This document shows positions 15,396 through 24,440 of a stretch of DNA of 35,749 nucleotides, in pieces. The notes below the pieces were generated by a model. It was not told where the DNA came from. It worked only from the letters and a program-made list of their open reading frames with translations, and made no database searches. Source of the stretch: Pseudomonadota bacterium (GTDB taxonomy: Bacteria; Pseudomonadota; Gammaproteobacteria; Burkholderiales; JAKAFK01); assembly GCA_021817985.1 (NCBI GenBank), contig JAKAFK010000037.1, positions 1 to 35,749 on the forward strand. Reading direction: 5' to 3'. The translations under genes and the position numbers were made by a program. Every line of letters begins with the position of its first letter. The stretch's first letter is position 1.

Positions 15396-16091
15396 ATGCC
15401 GACACTGCTTTTGAGGCTGTCGGGGCCGATGCAGTCCTGGGGTACGACCAGCCGCTTTGACCAGCGCGACACCGGCAAGGAGCCGAGCAAGTCTGGCGTG
15501 ATCGGATTGCTGGCTGCCTCGCTCGGTATCGACCGCGAGGCATGGAATGAGGACTTGCAAGCGCTGGCCACGCTGACGATGGGCGTGCGCCATGACCGGT
15601 CCGGCGTACTGAAGCGTGATTACCAGACAGCGGGATGCGCCACAACTGACAGAATCAAACGCGCTGATGGAACGCTATCCGAGGACGGCGTGACATCGCA
15701 GCGTTACTATCTTGCCGACGCCGTGTACCTAGTCGGCCTGGAAGGTACGGATCGCGGCCTGCTCGAACGCGCGCACGCGGCCTTGCTGAACCCGGTCTGG
15801 CCGCTGGCTTTGGGGCGCAAGTCCTACGTGCCGGCTGAACCGGTCTGGCTGGAGGGCGGCGTCGTGGACGCGCCGCTGCGCTCCGCGCTCCGTCGGCCTT
15901 GGCTCGGAACGCCGCGACGTCACGAAACCGCACCAACTCAATTGCTCGTGTCGCTGGAGTCGCAGGACGGTAGCGGCGCGCTGCGCATGGATCAACCCCT
16001 GTCGTCGTTCGCCGAACGCCGCTTCGGCGCGCGCTATGTGCGTTCGGAGTGGGTGGCGCTGGAACTGGAGCCTAACGATGGTGCTGCATAG
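15396..16091 (+). CDS. cas5e: Cas5e (CasD)
   Basis: The 231-residue RAMP protein starts 3 bases after cas7e. The N-terminus LLLRLSGPMQSWGTTSRFDQ and the following PSKSGVIGLLAASLGIDR are characteristic of type I-E Cas5, which caps the 5' handle of crRNA. RYYLADAVYLVGLEG and NPVWPLALGRKSYVPAEPV are further family segments. It overlaps the cas6e start by 14 bases. Confidence 0.95.
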   Translation: MPTLLLRLSGPMQSWGTTSRFDQRDTGKEPSKSGVIGLLAASLGIDREAWNEDLQALATLTMGVRHDRSGVLKRDYQTAGCATTDRIKRADGTLSEDGVTSQRYYLADAVYLVGLEGTDRGLLERAHAALLNPVWPLALGRKSYVPAEPVWLEGGVVDAPLRSALRRPWLGTPRRHETAPTQLLVSLESQDGSGALRMDQPLSSFAERRFGARYVRSEWVALELEPNDGAA

Positions 16092-16770
16092 AGTTCACCT
16101 GAATCCACGCAGTAGGGATGCGCGGCGCGACCTTGCCGACCCCTACCAGATGCACGCGACTCTGTGCCGGGCGTTGTTCCCGCAGGAAACACCTTGCCTG
16201 CCGGGCGCGCTGTTGTGGCGGCTGGAGCCCGAGACCGATTCGCAAGACCGTCCGCGCGTGCTGATCCAGTCTCGGGCGGCACCGGATTGGTCACACCTGC
16301 ACGAATCCGGCTGGCTCGCCGAAGCCGAACCCGGCATCGACCTCGTGCAAAAACTCGCGCTCGGCTCGCTCGCCGCTGGCGAGACATTCCGCTTCCGCCT
16401 GCGCGCCAATCCATGCAAGACAGTGCAGGGCAAGCGCACCGGGCTGGTTCACCCCGACGCGCAGCGGGACTGGCTTGCGCGCAAGGGCGAACAGCATGGC
16501 TTTGCCCTGCCCGCCTCCGACCGGCCGGACTACTTCGACTTCGTCGAGAGCCCCAAGGGCCGAGCGTACCCAGATGTCCGGGTATCACAAGACCAGATGC
16601 TGACCGGGCGACGGCGCGACGGCGTCACGATCCGCGTATTCTCGGTGCTCTTCGATGGGCGGCTGAGGGTGAGCGATCCTGGTAAATTTAGAGCGACGCT
16701 CGAATCCGGGATCGGTCACGGCAAGGTCATGGGCCTGGGTTTGTTGTCTATTGCACCGTTGCGAACATGA
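16078..16770 (+). CDS. cas6e: Cas6e (CasE) CRISPR RNA endonuclease
   Basis: The 230-residue protein starts with ATG at 16078 inside the end of cas5e; the frame is open from 16036 but conserved sequence begins LHRVHLNPRSRDARRDLADP. The following YQMH places a histidine at residue 26, the position of the catalytic histidine of type I-E Cas6. The C-terminal glycine-rich loop GIGHGKVMGLGLLSIAP fits RNA-binding in Cas6 proteins. It cuts the array transcript at the base of each repeat hairpin (CCCCGC and GCGGGG arms here). An 83-base gap follows before the toxin-antitoxin pair, the longest gap within the cas cluster. Confidence 0.94.
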   Translation: MVLHRVHLNPRSRDARRDLADPYQMHATLCRALFPQETPCLPGALLWRLEPETDSQDRPRVLIQSRAAPDWSHLHESGWLAEAEPGIDLVQKLALGSLAAGETFRFRLRANPCKTVQGKRTGLVHPDAQRDWLARKGEQHGFALPASDRPDYFDFVESPKGRAYPDVRVSQDQMLTGRRRDGVTIRVFSVLFDGRLRVSDPGKFRATLESGIGHGKVMGLGLLSIAPLRT

Positions 16771-16792
16771 ATGCCGCTGGCCGCCTCTTCGC

Positions 16793-16835
16793 TTGCCTTG
16801 GCATTAGCGCAAGCCTAAACTGCATCACATATGCA
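16793..16835 (+). promoter_or_regulatory. candidate internal promoter and operator before the cas-embedded TA pair
   Basis: TTGCCT at 16793-16798 and TAAACT at 16816-16821 are separated by exactly 17 bases. Overlapping the end of the -10 element, bases 16821-16835 form an inverted repeat (TGCAT, loop CACAT, ATGCA), followed by a further TGCAT-like sequence. Ribbon-helix-helix antitoxins commonly bind such short palindromes at their own promoter. This would let the antitoxin, toxin, cas1 and cas2 be transcribed apart from the interference genes. Confidence 0.5.
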
Positions 16836-16853
16836 TTGCATTGAGGATCCCCC

Positions 16854-17129
16854 ATGAAAACTGCCACCCTGCCACCGTTGCGCGTCGATAGCGAACTGCG
16901 CGACGCCGCCGAATCGGTCTTGCGCGAGGGAGAGACACTTTCCGGCTTTGTTTTGGAAGCCGTCCGCCTGAATATCGAGCGGCGCGAGTCGCAACGCGAG
17001 TTCATCGTGCGCGGGCTGGCGGCGCGGGACGAGGCGCAAGCGAGCGGTAAGTACGTCAGCGCCGAGGACATGCTCGCCCGGCTCGATGCCTCCTTGGCCA
17101 AGGCGCGCGGCAAGCGGGCAGGTGCGTGA
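16854..17129 (+). CDS. ribbon-helix-helix-type antitoxin inside the cas operon
   Basis: The 91-residue protein has a short N-terminal strand (ATLPPLRVDSEL) followed by two helices (LRDAAESVLREGETLSGFVL and EAVRLNIERRESQREF), a ribbon-helix-helix layout similar to small YlcI/YnfO- or CopG-like antitoxins, then an extended C-terminus (SGKYVSAEDMLARLDASLAK) that would wrap the toxin. It follows cas6e by 83 bases, on the same strand. GAGGATCCCCC precedes the ATG. Its stop overlaps the GTG start of the toxin. It is not a known cas gene; it probably represses its own operon and neutralises the downstream toxin. Confidence 0.8.
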   Translation: MKTATLPPLRVDSELRDAAESVLREGETLSGFVLEAVRLNIERRESQREFIVRGLAARDEAQASGKYVSAEDMLARLDASLAKARGKRAGA

Positions 17130-17424
17130 GTTATCGGGTCCGGCTCGCGCCGCGCGCGGCCGACGATCTGCAGCGCTTGTTCGACTTTCTGGCCGAAACG
17201 GACTTGGCCGCGGCCAAACACGCGCGCGACACCATCGCCAAAGGCTTCGCCTTTCTGCAGAATTTTCCTTTCGCCTGCCGTAAGGCCGCACCCGAAACCC
17301 CGCTGATGCGCGAATTGCTGATCGAGTTTGGGCGGACAGGGTATGTCGCCCTGTTTGAAATCGAAAATGCGAGTACTGTAACAATCCTGACAGTGCGCCA
17401 TCAACGCGAGGACGACTATTACTG

Positions 17425-17425
<1 letters not shown>
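17126..17425 (+). CDS. ParE/RelE-superfamily toxin inside the cas operon
   Basis: The 99-residue protein starts with GTG (GTGAG overlap with the antitoxin stop) and shows the ParE fold pattern: strand SYRVRLAPRAADDLQRLFDF, helix DLAAAKHARDTIAKGFAFLQ, the LPFACRKA-like NFPFACRKAAPETPLMRELL segment, then strands GYVALFEIE and STVTILTVRHQREDDYY. The RHQRE-DDYY ending is common in this family. Its TGA stop overlaps the ATG of cas1 by one base (TGATG), so ribosomes finishing the toxin are placed at cas1. It differs in sequence from the ParE-like toxin at 7476. Whether the target is gyrase or mRNA cannot be decided. Confidence 0.85.
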
Positions 17426-18622
<1,197 letters not shown>

Positions 18623-18715
18623 CAAAGCGAAAAGACGCGCTGCATTATTCGGTTGGGAATTGGTAGAATTTCCATCTGTTGATTAATGCCGTTAGATTAA
18701 CGAGTTGGAAGAAGT
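18623..18715 (+). promoter_or_regulatory. CRISPR leader with a near-consensus IHF site
   Basis: The 93 bases between cas2 and the first repeat are AT-richer than their surroundings. On the minus strand 18684-18672 reads AATCAA-CAGA-TGG, one mismatch from the IHF consensus WATCAA-N4-TTR, ending 32 bases before the first repeat. In E. coli, IHF bends the leader at a similar distance to guide Cas1-Cas2. CTGCAT (18640-18645) and TAGAAT (18664-18669), 18 bases apart, are a possible promoter for the array transcript. Confidence 0.6.
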
Positions 18716-19782
18716 GTGTTCCCCGCTCGCGCGGGGATGAACCGGGGCCGCGACAGGCGCGGCCGAGTCCTCCTATGTGTTCCCCGCTCGCGCGGGGATG
18801 AACCGATGAAGAATGGCACCATGGGCAGCCAGATCCCGTGTTCCCCGCTCGCGCGGGGATGAACCGGTTGTTGAAAGGTTAAGACGGCCGCAGATGCCGT
18901 GTTCCCCGCTCGCGCGGGGATGAACCGATGCGGAGCTGCGGCATATGCCCAACGGGGATGTGTTCCCCGCTCGCGCGGGGATGAACCGGAATGGATTCCT
19001 TAGGTCGGCCCTATTCGGTGCGTGTTCCCCGCTCGCGCGGGGATGAACCGGCCGTACCGTCTATGTCTCGGGCATTAATGATGTGTTCCCCGCTCGCGCG
19101 GGGATGAACCGAACCGTGCGCGGAGCTGACCACGGAGCAATGGGTGTTCCCCGCTCGCGCGGGGATGAACCGGACCACACCATGCTTGAAATCGAACAAA
19201 TTGGGTGTTCCCCGCTCGCGCGGGGATGAACCGCCAAGGTGTGGCATTACAGCGGCTACGCGGTTGTGTTCCCCGCTCGCGCGGGGATGAACCGCCATTG
19301 GAATGGGTGCGGCTCAACGCGCATGAGTGTTCCCCGCTCGCGCGGGGATGAACCGGCGCATCCGAACATCCGGCATGGCATCGGCCAGTGTTCCCCGCTC
19401 GCGCGGGGATGAACCGGACTTGATCGTGTCGCGAGAGTGACGGGGTTTGTGTTCCCCGCTCGCGCGGGGATGAACCGCCGTGTGGATGCTCGCGGCATAC
19501 GTGGCGATGGTGTTCCCCGCTCGCGCGGGGATGAACCGAGGACGATGACTCGGACCTCGACGGCGTCGACGTGTTCCCCGCTCGCGCGGGGATGAACCGC
19601 CGGAGGGAGGGGGCGCGGCTCCTGCCTCCGGGTGTTCCCCGCTCGCGCGGGGATGAACCGCGATGGGTCCAGCGCGAAGTCTGGGCCTGAAAGTGTTCCC
19701 CGCTCGCGCGGGGATGAACCGGCTTCTCGACGAAACTCGCCGGTCTGGTTGCGGTGTTCCCCGCTCGCGCGGGGATGAACCG
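18716..19782 (+). CRISPR. type I-E CRISPR array, 18 repeats and 17 spacers
   Basis: Eighteen identical 29-base repeats start GTGTTCCCCGC and end GGGGATGAACCG; the inner arms CCCCGC and GCGGGG pair around a TCGC loop. Repeat starts run from 18716 with a 61-base period to 19754, except one 62-base step. Spacers are 32 bases, apart from 33 bases for the spacer at 18989-19021. The direction (leader and cas2 at the left, ATGAACCG at the repeat end) matches E. coli. The last repeat is as perfect as the others and is followed by unrelated sequence, so the old end may have been trimmed. Minus-strand frames through the array encode a repeated RFIPARAGNT peptide and are artefacts. Confidence 0.99.
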
Positions 19783-19904
19783 CGTTGCGCTGCGCGAATT
19801 TCGCAACGGTGATGCGGTGGTGTTGGGTAACCCACTTCTGGTGTCCAGGCGTCCGAATCAGTTGGGTGTGACGTGGCGCCGGCGCAACGAATGGTGACCC
19901 GACA
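19783..19904. other. sequence flanking the distal end of the array
   Basis: No repeat or gene recognised. GTGTTGGGTAACC at 19820 shares only the first five bases with the repeat and is not a degenerate repeat. Confidence 0.4.
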
Positions 19905-20066
19905 ATGAAATCAGCGGTTCTGGCTTACGTGGACATCATCATCACCGGGGCTGGAATTGGGCTGACGGAATATTGGGCGGTTTGGGCTTCCAACCCCGAG
20001 CTGCGTCAGGCCGAGAAATACCGTTTGCCAGTTCTCCATGCCCCCTCCCCCAAAGCGCCAGAATAA
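19905..20066 (+). CDS. possible 53-residue unknown protein
   Basis: An ATG at 19905 opens MKSAVLAYVDIIITGAGIGL, then TEYWAVWASNPELRQAEKYR, ending at TAA 20066. The N-terminal 20 residues are hydrophobic enough for one membrane helix. There is only a weak ribosome binding site (GGTGAC). It matches no family I know and could be a gene fragment between the array and the Tn3 remnant. Bases 20067-20178 hold nothing recognisable. Confidence 0.25.
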   Translation: MKSAVLAYVDIIITGAGIGLTEYWAVWASNPELRQAEKYRLPVLHAPSPKAPE

Positions 20067-20178
20067 CGGCTGTCAAGGCGGATCAGAAGTCGCGTACGCT
20101 ACAATGGCTTACAATCGAGGGACCTGGAATTACCAATCAAGCCGACCGTGCATTATTGCACTAAAAACAAGGGAACCC

Positions 20179-20604
20179 CTACGACGCCTTGCCGCAATGA
20201 GCGACGTCGCAGCCTTCGAACGCATCGCGGCGGCGGTACTGCGTGCTGCGAATCCCATGTGTCAGGTCAATCATCTTCCCGGCGGTATCGAAGGTGTAGT
20301 GCCCGTTCAGTAGAATGTGCCGCCATGCCGTTGGCGAAATCTGCTTGATCAACGCCAGCGCCTTCGTACTGCCTCAGACTTCGTGCTTCGTTAGCAATCG
20401 AGATAGGATAGCCGAGTTGTAATAGATAATCGCGTCGGCAATCAGCCTGGCGCACTGGTTGCTGATTTCGATCTCGATGTCGGTACCCCCGGTCAGCTCT
20501 TTCTTGCCGCCCACCTGGGCAGCAGGCGGCCGACATTGGGCGTTTCTTGCTGCCGGCGCAAGTGCACGGTGAGTAGTTCGCCACCCGCCGCCAAGCGACG
20601 TCAT
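20179..20604 (-). pseudogene. tnpA: Tn3-family transposase TnpA, C-terminal remnant
   Basis: Reading leftward, one phase gives AQVGGKKELTGGTDIEIEIS, then NQCARLIADAIIYYNSAILS and RLLTKHEV, then a stop; another phase continues KALALIKQISPTAWRHILLN and GHYTFDTAGKMIDL before diverging and stopping at 20179. These are the conserved last 90 or so residues of Tn3-family transposases. More than 800 upstream residues are deleted and there is at least one frameshift, so the element cannot transpose itself. The fragment abuts the tnpR stop codon, as if the body of tnpA had been excised. No 38-bp terminal repeat was found. Confidence 0.8.
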
Positions 20605-21215
20605 GTGCGTGATAGCAGTTTCAAGCCATCTGGGCGTAACTCGCCTTTCGGCGATACGTGCCGGTACAACGTTTGTCGGGTGATGCCGAACTCCTTACAC
20701 AGCTCAGCTACCGCGGTTTCCGGTTGCCCCATCGCGGCCATGGCCAGGCGCAGCTTGGCGGCGGTCATCTTGAACGGCCGCCCCCCGTTTCTGCCGCGTG
20801 CTCGTGCCGACGCCAGGCCCGCTATCGTACGCTCTGCAATCAGCTCGCGTTCGAATTCCGAAAGCGCAGCGAAAATCCCAAACACCAATTTGCCCGCAGC
20901 CGTCGTGGTATCGATCGCAGCGCCGTGTCCAGTGAGCACCTTGAGCCCCACTCCCCGGCCAGTAAGGTCATGCACGGTGTTGATCAGGTGGCGCAGATCG
21001 CGCCCCAGCCGGTCCAGTTTCCACACGACCAGCGTGTCACCCTCGCGCAATGCCTTGAGACAGGCCGCCAATCCTGGGCGGTCCTCTCGTTTGCCTGATG
21101 CGTGATCCTCGTATAGGTGCGCCGGGTCCACGCCGGCTGCGACCAGTGCATCACGCTGCAAGTCCGTCGCCTGAGAGCCGTCTGCCTTCGATACCCGCAT
21201 GTAGCCGATCAGCAT
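20601..21215 (-). CDS. tnpR: Tn3-family serine resolvase TnpR
   Basis: The 204-residue protein is an intact small serine recombinase: MLIGYMRVSKADGSQATDLQ with the catalytic serine in YMRVS, DRPGLAACLKALREGDTLVV, then KLDRLGRDLRHLINTV, GKLVFGIFAALSEFERELIA, ERTIAGLASARARGR, and a C-terminal helix-turn-helix (AVAELCKEFGITRQTLYRHV). It resolves cointegrates at a res site, for which candidate inverted repeats lie just upstream at 21224-21336. With tnpA decayed, the resolvase could still act on res sites elsewhere. Confidence 0.93.
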   Translation of the reverse strand: MLIGYMRVSKADGSQATDLQRDALVAAGVDPAHLYEDHASGKREDRPGLAACLKALREGDTLVVWKLDRLGRDLRHLINTVHDLTGRGVGLKVLTGHGAAIDTTTAAGKLVFGIFAALSEFERELIAERTIAGLASARARGRNGGRPFKMTAAKLRLAMAAMGQPETAVAELCKEFGITRQTLYRHVSPKGELRPDGLKLLSRT

Positions 21216-21223
21216 GTCGCACC

Positions 21224-21336
21224 TGTCACGTATACGTTCGATTGTGTGACAGTCTGCAGGAAAACGCCGTGGCGGTCAAAAGATGTCACGTAACCCGTGA
21301 GTTAATGTAAGGCACCCAGAGGGTGTGTTCTGGGTG
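21224..21336. promoter_or_regulatory. candidate res site of the Tn3-family remnant
   Basis: Three inverted-repeat elements lie upstream of tnpR: TGTCA-N18-TGACA spanning exactly 28 bases (21224-21251), TCACG-TAACC-CGTGA (21286-21300), and CACCCAG-N10-CTGGGTG (21313-21336). Tn3-family res sites contain three such resolvase-binding subsites and also carry the tnpR promoter. The 28-base first element has the typical length of crossover subsite I. Subsites II and III are less certain. Confidence 0.5.
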
Positions 21337-21341
21337 ATAGA

Positions 21342-21471
21342 GAACGAATGCTATTGACATATTAGAGTTGGCATTGTCATCATCAACACCATGTTTATTA
21401 ATGGAATAACACGTCTTGCATCATACGTGACCTGATCTTCGCCGACAAGTGTTTTCGAATCTACAAACTAG
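21342..21471 (-). repeat. inverted copy of the IS701-like 5' end (remnant)
   Basis: About 130 bases here align, in inverted orientation, with 35000-35132, the region upstream of and including the start of the IS701-like transposase gene. Long exact stretches include GGCATTGTCATCATCAAC, CATGTTTATTAATG and GACAAGTGTTTTCGAATCT. Similarity ends abruptly near 21342, where the Tn3-like res region begins, so the transposase body on this side has been lost. The remaining piece contains the IS promoter and the first codons (ATG on the minus strand at about 21393). Confidence 0.8.
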
Positions 21472-21544
21472 AATTAGCGAATACTTATATATCACTTATT
21501 TCAGCCTCGCTCTCGCTGGGCCAAGATACAAGTGGACTCGAAGG

Positions 21545-21576
21545 CGTTTGACAAACGAATGTCGCCCTTATATTCT
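21545..21576 (+). promoter_or_regulatory. promoter with palindromic operator for the sulfur operon
   Basis: CGTTTG-A-CAAACG (21545-21557) is a perfect palindrome that covers a TTGACA -35 element (21548-21553). TATTCT at 21571-21576 lies 17 bases downstream as the -10. The half-site is repeated at 21603-21612 (GACAAACGAA, also at 21550-21559), just before the start codon of the ArsR-type gene. This is a plausible autoregulatory site for that repressor. Confidence 0.55.
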
Positions 21577-21613
21577 AAGAATCGTGCGAATGGTTGATTA
21601 ATGACAAACGAAC

Positions 21614-22282
21614 ATGTCCGGCTCACGTGAAATCAAAAATCTTCTCTACGACCAAGTCGCCCGTATCGGCAAGGCCGTCTCGAGCCCCAAGCGCCTTGAG
21701 CTTCTTGAGATCCTCTGTCAGGGCGAGAAAAGCGTTGAGCAGCTCGCCTTGGACAGCCATATCAGCCTGAAGCTTGCCAGTGCGCACCTTAAGGAACTGA
21801 AGAGCGCCCGCCTCGTGGTCACCCGGCGCGAGGGGAAGAATATCTATTACCGGCTTGTCGATAGTCATGTGGCCACCCTCTGGGTGGAGTTACGCTCGCT
21901 TGCGGAGGAGCGACTGCTGGAGCTGCAATCGGCGATGCAGGCACTCGTCTCCCGCCCTGACGAACTCGCGCCCATCACAGGATCAGAATTGCTCGCGCAA
22001 GCCAAACGCGGCGACATCGTGGTCATCGACGTTCGACCCGCCTCCGAGTTCATGCAGGCCCATCTGCCCTATGCGCGTTCCATGCCCGTGACCGAGTTGC
22101 GCAAGCGCATGAACGAAATCCCACGGGATAAGTCAGTCGTTGCCTATTGCCGTGGCCCTTTCTGCTTAATGGCCAAGGAAGCCGTCGAACTGTTGTCAAA
22201 GGAAGGCGTTTGCGCCCGCCGCATCGAGCTGGGCGTCGCCGAATGGCATGCCCAGGGGCTCCCGCTGGTTCGCGAATTTTAG
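21614..22282 (+). CDS. ArsR-family repressor fused to a rhodanese domain
   Basis: The 222-residue protein has an N-terminal winged helix (residues about 15-95: SPKRLELLEILCQGEKSVEQ, LKLASAHLKELKSARLVVTR, REGKNIYYRL) and a C-terminal rhodanese domain (residues about 125-220: VVIDVRPASEFMQAHLPYAR, then the active-site loop VAYCRGPFCLMAKEAVELL). The rhodanese cysteine in CRGPFC can carry a persulfide, so the protein likely senses reactive sulfur and represses the operon. It heads a run with a sulfur dioxygenase and a transporter on the same strand, and a palindrome overlaps its -35 element. Confidence 0.9.
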   Translation: MSGSREIKNLLYDQVARIGKAVSSPKRLELLEILCQGEKSVEQLALDSHISLKLASAHLKELKSARLVVTRREGKNIYYRLVDSHVATLWVELRSLAEERLLELQSAMQALVSRPDELAPITGSELLAQAKRGDIVVIDVRPASEFMQAHLPYARSMPVTELRKRMNEIPRDKSVVAYCRGPFCLMAKEAVELLSKEGVCARRIELGVAEWHAQGLPLVREF

Positions 22283-22336
22283 CTTACACCTCGTCCTGCC
22301 AGTCAGAGGCACGAAAAGTCCATAAAAGGAGAAGAC

Positions 22337-23071
22337 ATGTTTTTTAGACAGCTGGTGACCCAAGAGGCAACGCTTTCCTATTTTTTTGGCTGCGGCACAT
22401 TGGGGCATGCGGTGGCCGTGGACGTGGTCGCAGGCGACGAAGCGTGGTTCATCGAGGAAGCCAAGAAAGCCAATGTCCGCATTTCCCATGTCATCGACAC
22501 CCATATCCACGCCGACCACTATTCCGGTGGGCGCAAACTGGCGCAACTCGTGGATGCGCCCTATTGCCTCCATGAGCACGATATCTCCCGCGTCAAGTTT
22601 CCTTTCCATGCTTTGCGCGACCATGAGCTCATCGATGTCGGCAACGTCACCGTGCATGTGCTTCACACGCCGGGCCATACGATGGACAGCATTTGCCTGC
22701 TGGTCACGGACAAGCGCCGTGCCGACCAGCCGTGGTTTGTCATTACCGGTGATACCCTGTTTGTCGGCAGCATCGGTCGCCCTGATCTCGCCGGACAAGA
22801 GGAAACCATGGCAGGCCTGCTGTTCGATAGCCTCAGCGCCAAGTTGCTGTCCTTGCCTGACGAAACGGAAATCTTTCCCGGGCACCAGGCCGGCAGCGTG
22901 TGCGGCGCAGGCATCTCCGGCAAGCCTTCTTCCACTATCGGGTTCGAGAAGCGTTTTAATCAGGGTCTTCGCATCCGCGACAGAGCCGAATTCGTCCGAT
23001 ATCTGACAAGTGACATTCCTCCACGTCCGGCCGAGATGGACAAGATGGTCTCCGCCAACATCGCCGCATAG
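22337..23071 (+). CDS. sdo: persulfide (sulfur) dioxygenase, ETHE1-like
   Basis: The 244-residue metallo-beta-lactamase-fold protein has the motif THIHADHYSGG (HxHxDH, here with the ETHE1-type spacing), a second ligand histidine in HTPGHTMDS, an aspartate in ITGDTLFVGSIGRPDL, and a late histidine in IFPGHQAG. ETHE1-type enzymes oxidise glutathione persulfide to sulfite and glutathione with a mononuclear iron. The SIGRPDL and ETEIFPGH segments are characteristic of the family. A ribosome binding site (AAAGGAG) precedes ATG 22337. Sulfite made here could be exported by the TauE-type protein downstream. Confidence 0.93.
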   Translation: MFFRQLVTQEATLSYFFGCGTLGHAVAVDVVAGDEAWFIEEAKKANVRISHVIDTHIHADHYSGGRKLAQLVDAPYCLHEHDISRVKFPFHALRDHELIDVGNVTVHVLHTPGHTMDSICLLVTDKRRADQPWFVITGDTLFVGSIGRPDLAGQEETMAGLLFDSLSAKLLSLPDETEIFPGHQAGSVCGAGISGKPSSTIGFEKRFNQGLRIRDRAEFVRYLTSDIPPRPAEMDKMVSANIAA

Positions 23072-23094
23072 GCTCCCTACCAGGACTTCCTTCC

Positions 23095-24414
23095 ATGAGA
23101 CTCGCCGAGGCGACGCCTTTACATGATGCTGGTCGCATATACGCGCATGGGATTCGCGCCAACCTGGACCAATTTGTTCAGCAAATTATCCAGGTATTTT
23201 TTGTGGGGCTTGTCATCGGCATGGAGCGCAATGTGCTTCCTGCCCTGGCGACCCGGGATTTCGGCGTGGCACCCGGCTCCTTCTTCTTTCTACTGACCTT
23301 CGTCCTTTCCTTTGGGCTCGTCAAGGGTGCGCTCAACTTTGTCGCCGGAACCTTGGCCGACCGCTTCGGGCGTAAGGGGGTACTCGTCGTGGGCTGGCTG
23401 GCGGGCCTTCCCATCCCGATTTTGATCCTCTATGCCCCCAACTGGTGGTGGATCGTTGCCGCCAACGCGTTGCTCGGGATCAATCAGGGTTTTGCGTGGT
23501 CAATGACGGTCACGAGCAAGGTCGATATCACGCGCCCTGAGCAACGCGGCTTCGCGACGGGCGTCAACGAGTGCGCAGGGTACGTCGCGGTTGGGCTGGC
23601 AGGTGTCATCACCGGCTATTTTAGTACCCACTACGGTCCTCGCCTCACGCTCTTCGGTTTTGGGCTCGTCGTGGTGGCACTCGGCCTGCTCATGGCCATT
23701 ACGCTCGTCCGGGAAACGCTCCCGTGGGCGAGGGCCGAACATTCCAAACAGAAAAATGGCCATTTCACAGGCCCACTACCCCGCTTTCCGACCGGCATCT
23801 CGGCACATCCCGGGACTTGGGAAATCTTTACGCTGGTCTCCTTTCGCCATCCGACCTTCCGCGCCCTCGCACAAGCCGGAGTGACAAACAAGGTCGCCGA
23901 CACCCTGGTCTGGGCAATCCTGCCCATTTTCCTCCGGGAACACGGCCTCGGAATCGTGGCCATCGGGTGGGTGACCGGCACCTATGCCATGGTCTGGGGG
24001 CTATCCCAGCTCGGGACTGGGCTACTGTCTGACCGCATTGGACGCAAGCCGGTCATCGTCACGGGCTTATGGGCCTTGGCTGTGGGCATTGCCGGAATCG
24101 CGCTGACCGGAAACATTGACGCCTGGGTCGCCTGGGCCGCAATCATGGGGGTCGGCATGGCCCTGCTTTACCCCAATCTGATCGCCGCAGTGGCCGACAT
24201 TTCGGCCCCCAGCTGGCGCGGCCGCGCACTCGGTGCGTACCGCTACTGGCGCGACACCGGGTACGCCATCGGTGCCATCGTGCTCGGCGCGACGGCGCAG
24301 TGGACCCATGACGTGCTGCCCGCCTTCTGGGGGACGACCGTCCTGCTTGTCGTATCCGGGATGTGGGTCGCCCTGGGTGCCAGTGAGACCCATCCGCACA
24401 TTAATCCCGCTTGA
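23095..24414 (+). CDS. MFS transporter
   Basis: The 439-residue protein has about 12 hydrophobic segments and the major facilitator signatures: the loop ADRFGRKGVL between helices 2 and 3 (GxxxDRxGRR type) and the equivalent LSDRIGRKPVI in the second half. Charged residues in SKVDITRPEQRGFATGVNEC and RALGAYRYWRDTGYAIGA are typical of one family of MFS proteins found beside sulfur or arsenic genes. It starts 23 bases after the dioxygenase. The substrate cannot be inferred; a sulfur compound is suggested by context. A hairpin at 24421-24440 follows. Confidence 0.88.
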   Translation: MRLAEATPLHDAGRIYAHGIRANLDQFVQQIIQVFFVGLVIGMERNVLPALATRDFGVAPGSFFFLLTFVLSFGLVKGALNFVAGTLADRFGRKGVLVVGWLAGLPIPILILYAPNWWWIVAANALLGINQGFAWSMTVTSKVDITRPEQRGFATGVNECAGYVAVGLAGVITGYFSTHYGPRLTLFGFGLVVVALGLLMAITLVRETLPWARAEHSKQKNGHFTGPLPRFPTGISAHPGTWEIFTLVSFRHPTFRALAQAGVTNKVADTLVWAILPIFLREHGLGIVAIGWVTGTYAMVWGLSQLGTGLLSDRIGRKPVIVTGLWALAVGIAGIALTGNIDAWVAWAAIMGVGMALLYPNLIAAVADISAPSWRGRALGAYRYWRDTGYAIGAIVLGATAQWTHDVLPAFWGTTVLLVVSGMWVALGASETHPHINPA

Positions 24415-24420
24415 TCGGCT

Positions 24421-24440
24421 CGCCGGGATGGCGCCCGGCG
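24421..24440 (+). terminator. possible hairpin terminator after the MFS gene
   Basis: CGCCGGG, loop ATGGCG, CCCGGCG form a perfect 7-bp GC stem, 7 bases after the stop codon. No T tract follows, so termination may be weak or Rho-assisted. Bases 24441-24634 hold no recognisable gene. Confidence 0.4.

Noticed and set aside
19011-19835. Long minus-strand frames with repeated RFIPARAGNT peptides
   Set aside because: They run through the CRISPR array; the repeated peptide is a translation of the 29-base repeat.
19820-19848. GTGTTGGGTAACC after the last repeat as a degenerate terminal repeat
   Set aside because: Only the first five bases match and the spacing (37 bases) does not fit the array period.
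19979-20000. Similarity between TTTGGGCTTCCAACCCCGAG at 19981 and a like sequence at 7820-7838
   Set aside because: It covers only about 20 bases with two differences, and no longer relation between the regions was seen.
20067-20178. Terminal inverted repeat of the Tn3-family element
   Set aside because: No GGGG-starting 38-base repeat could be recognised at either side; the ends appear lost.
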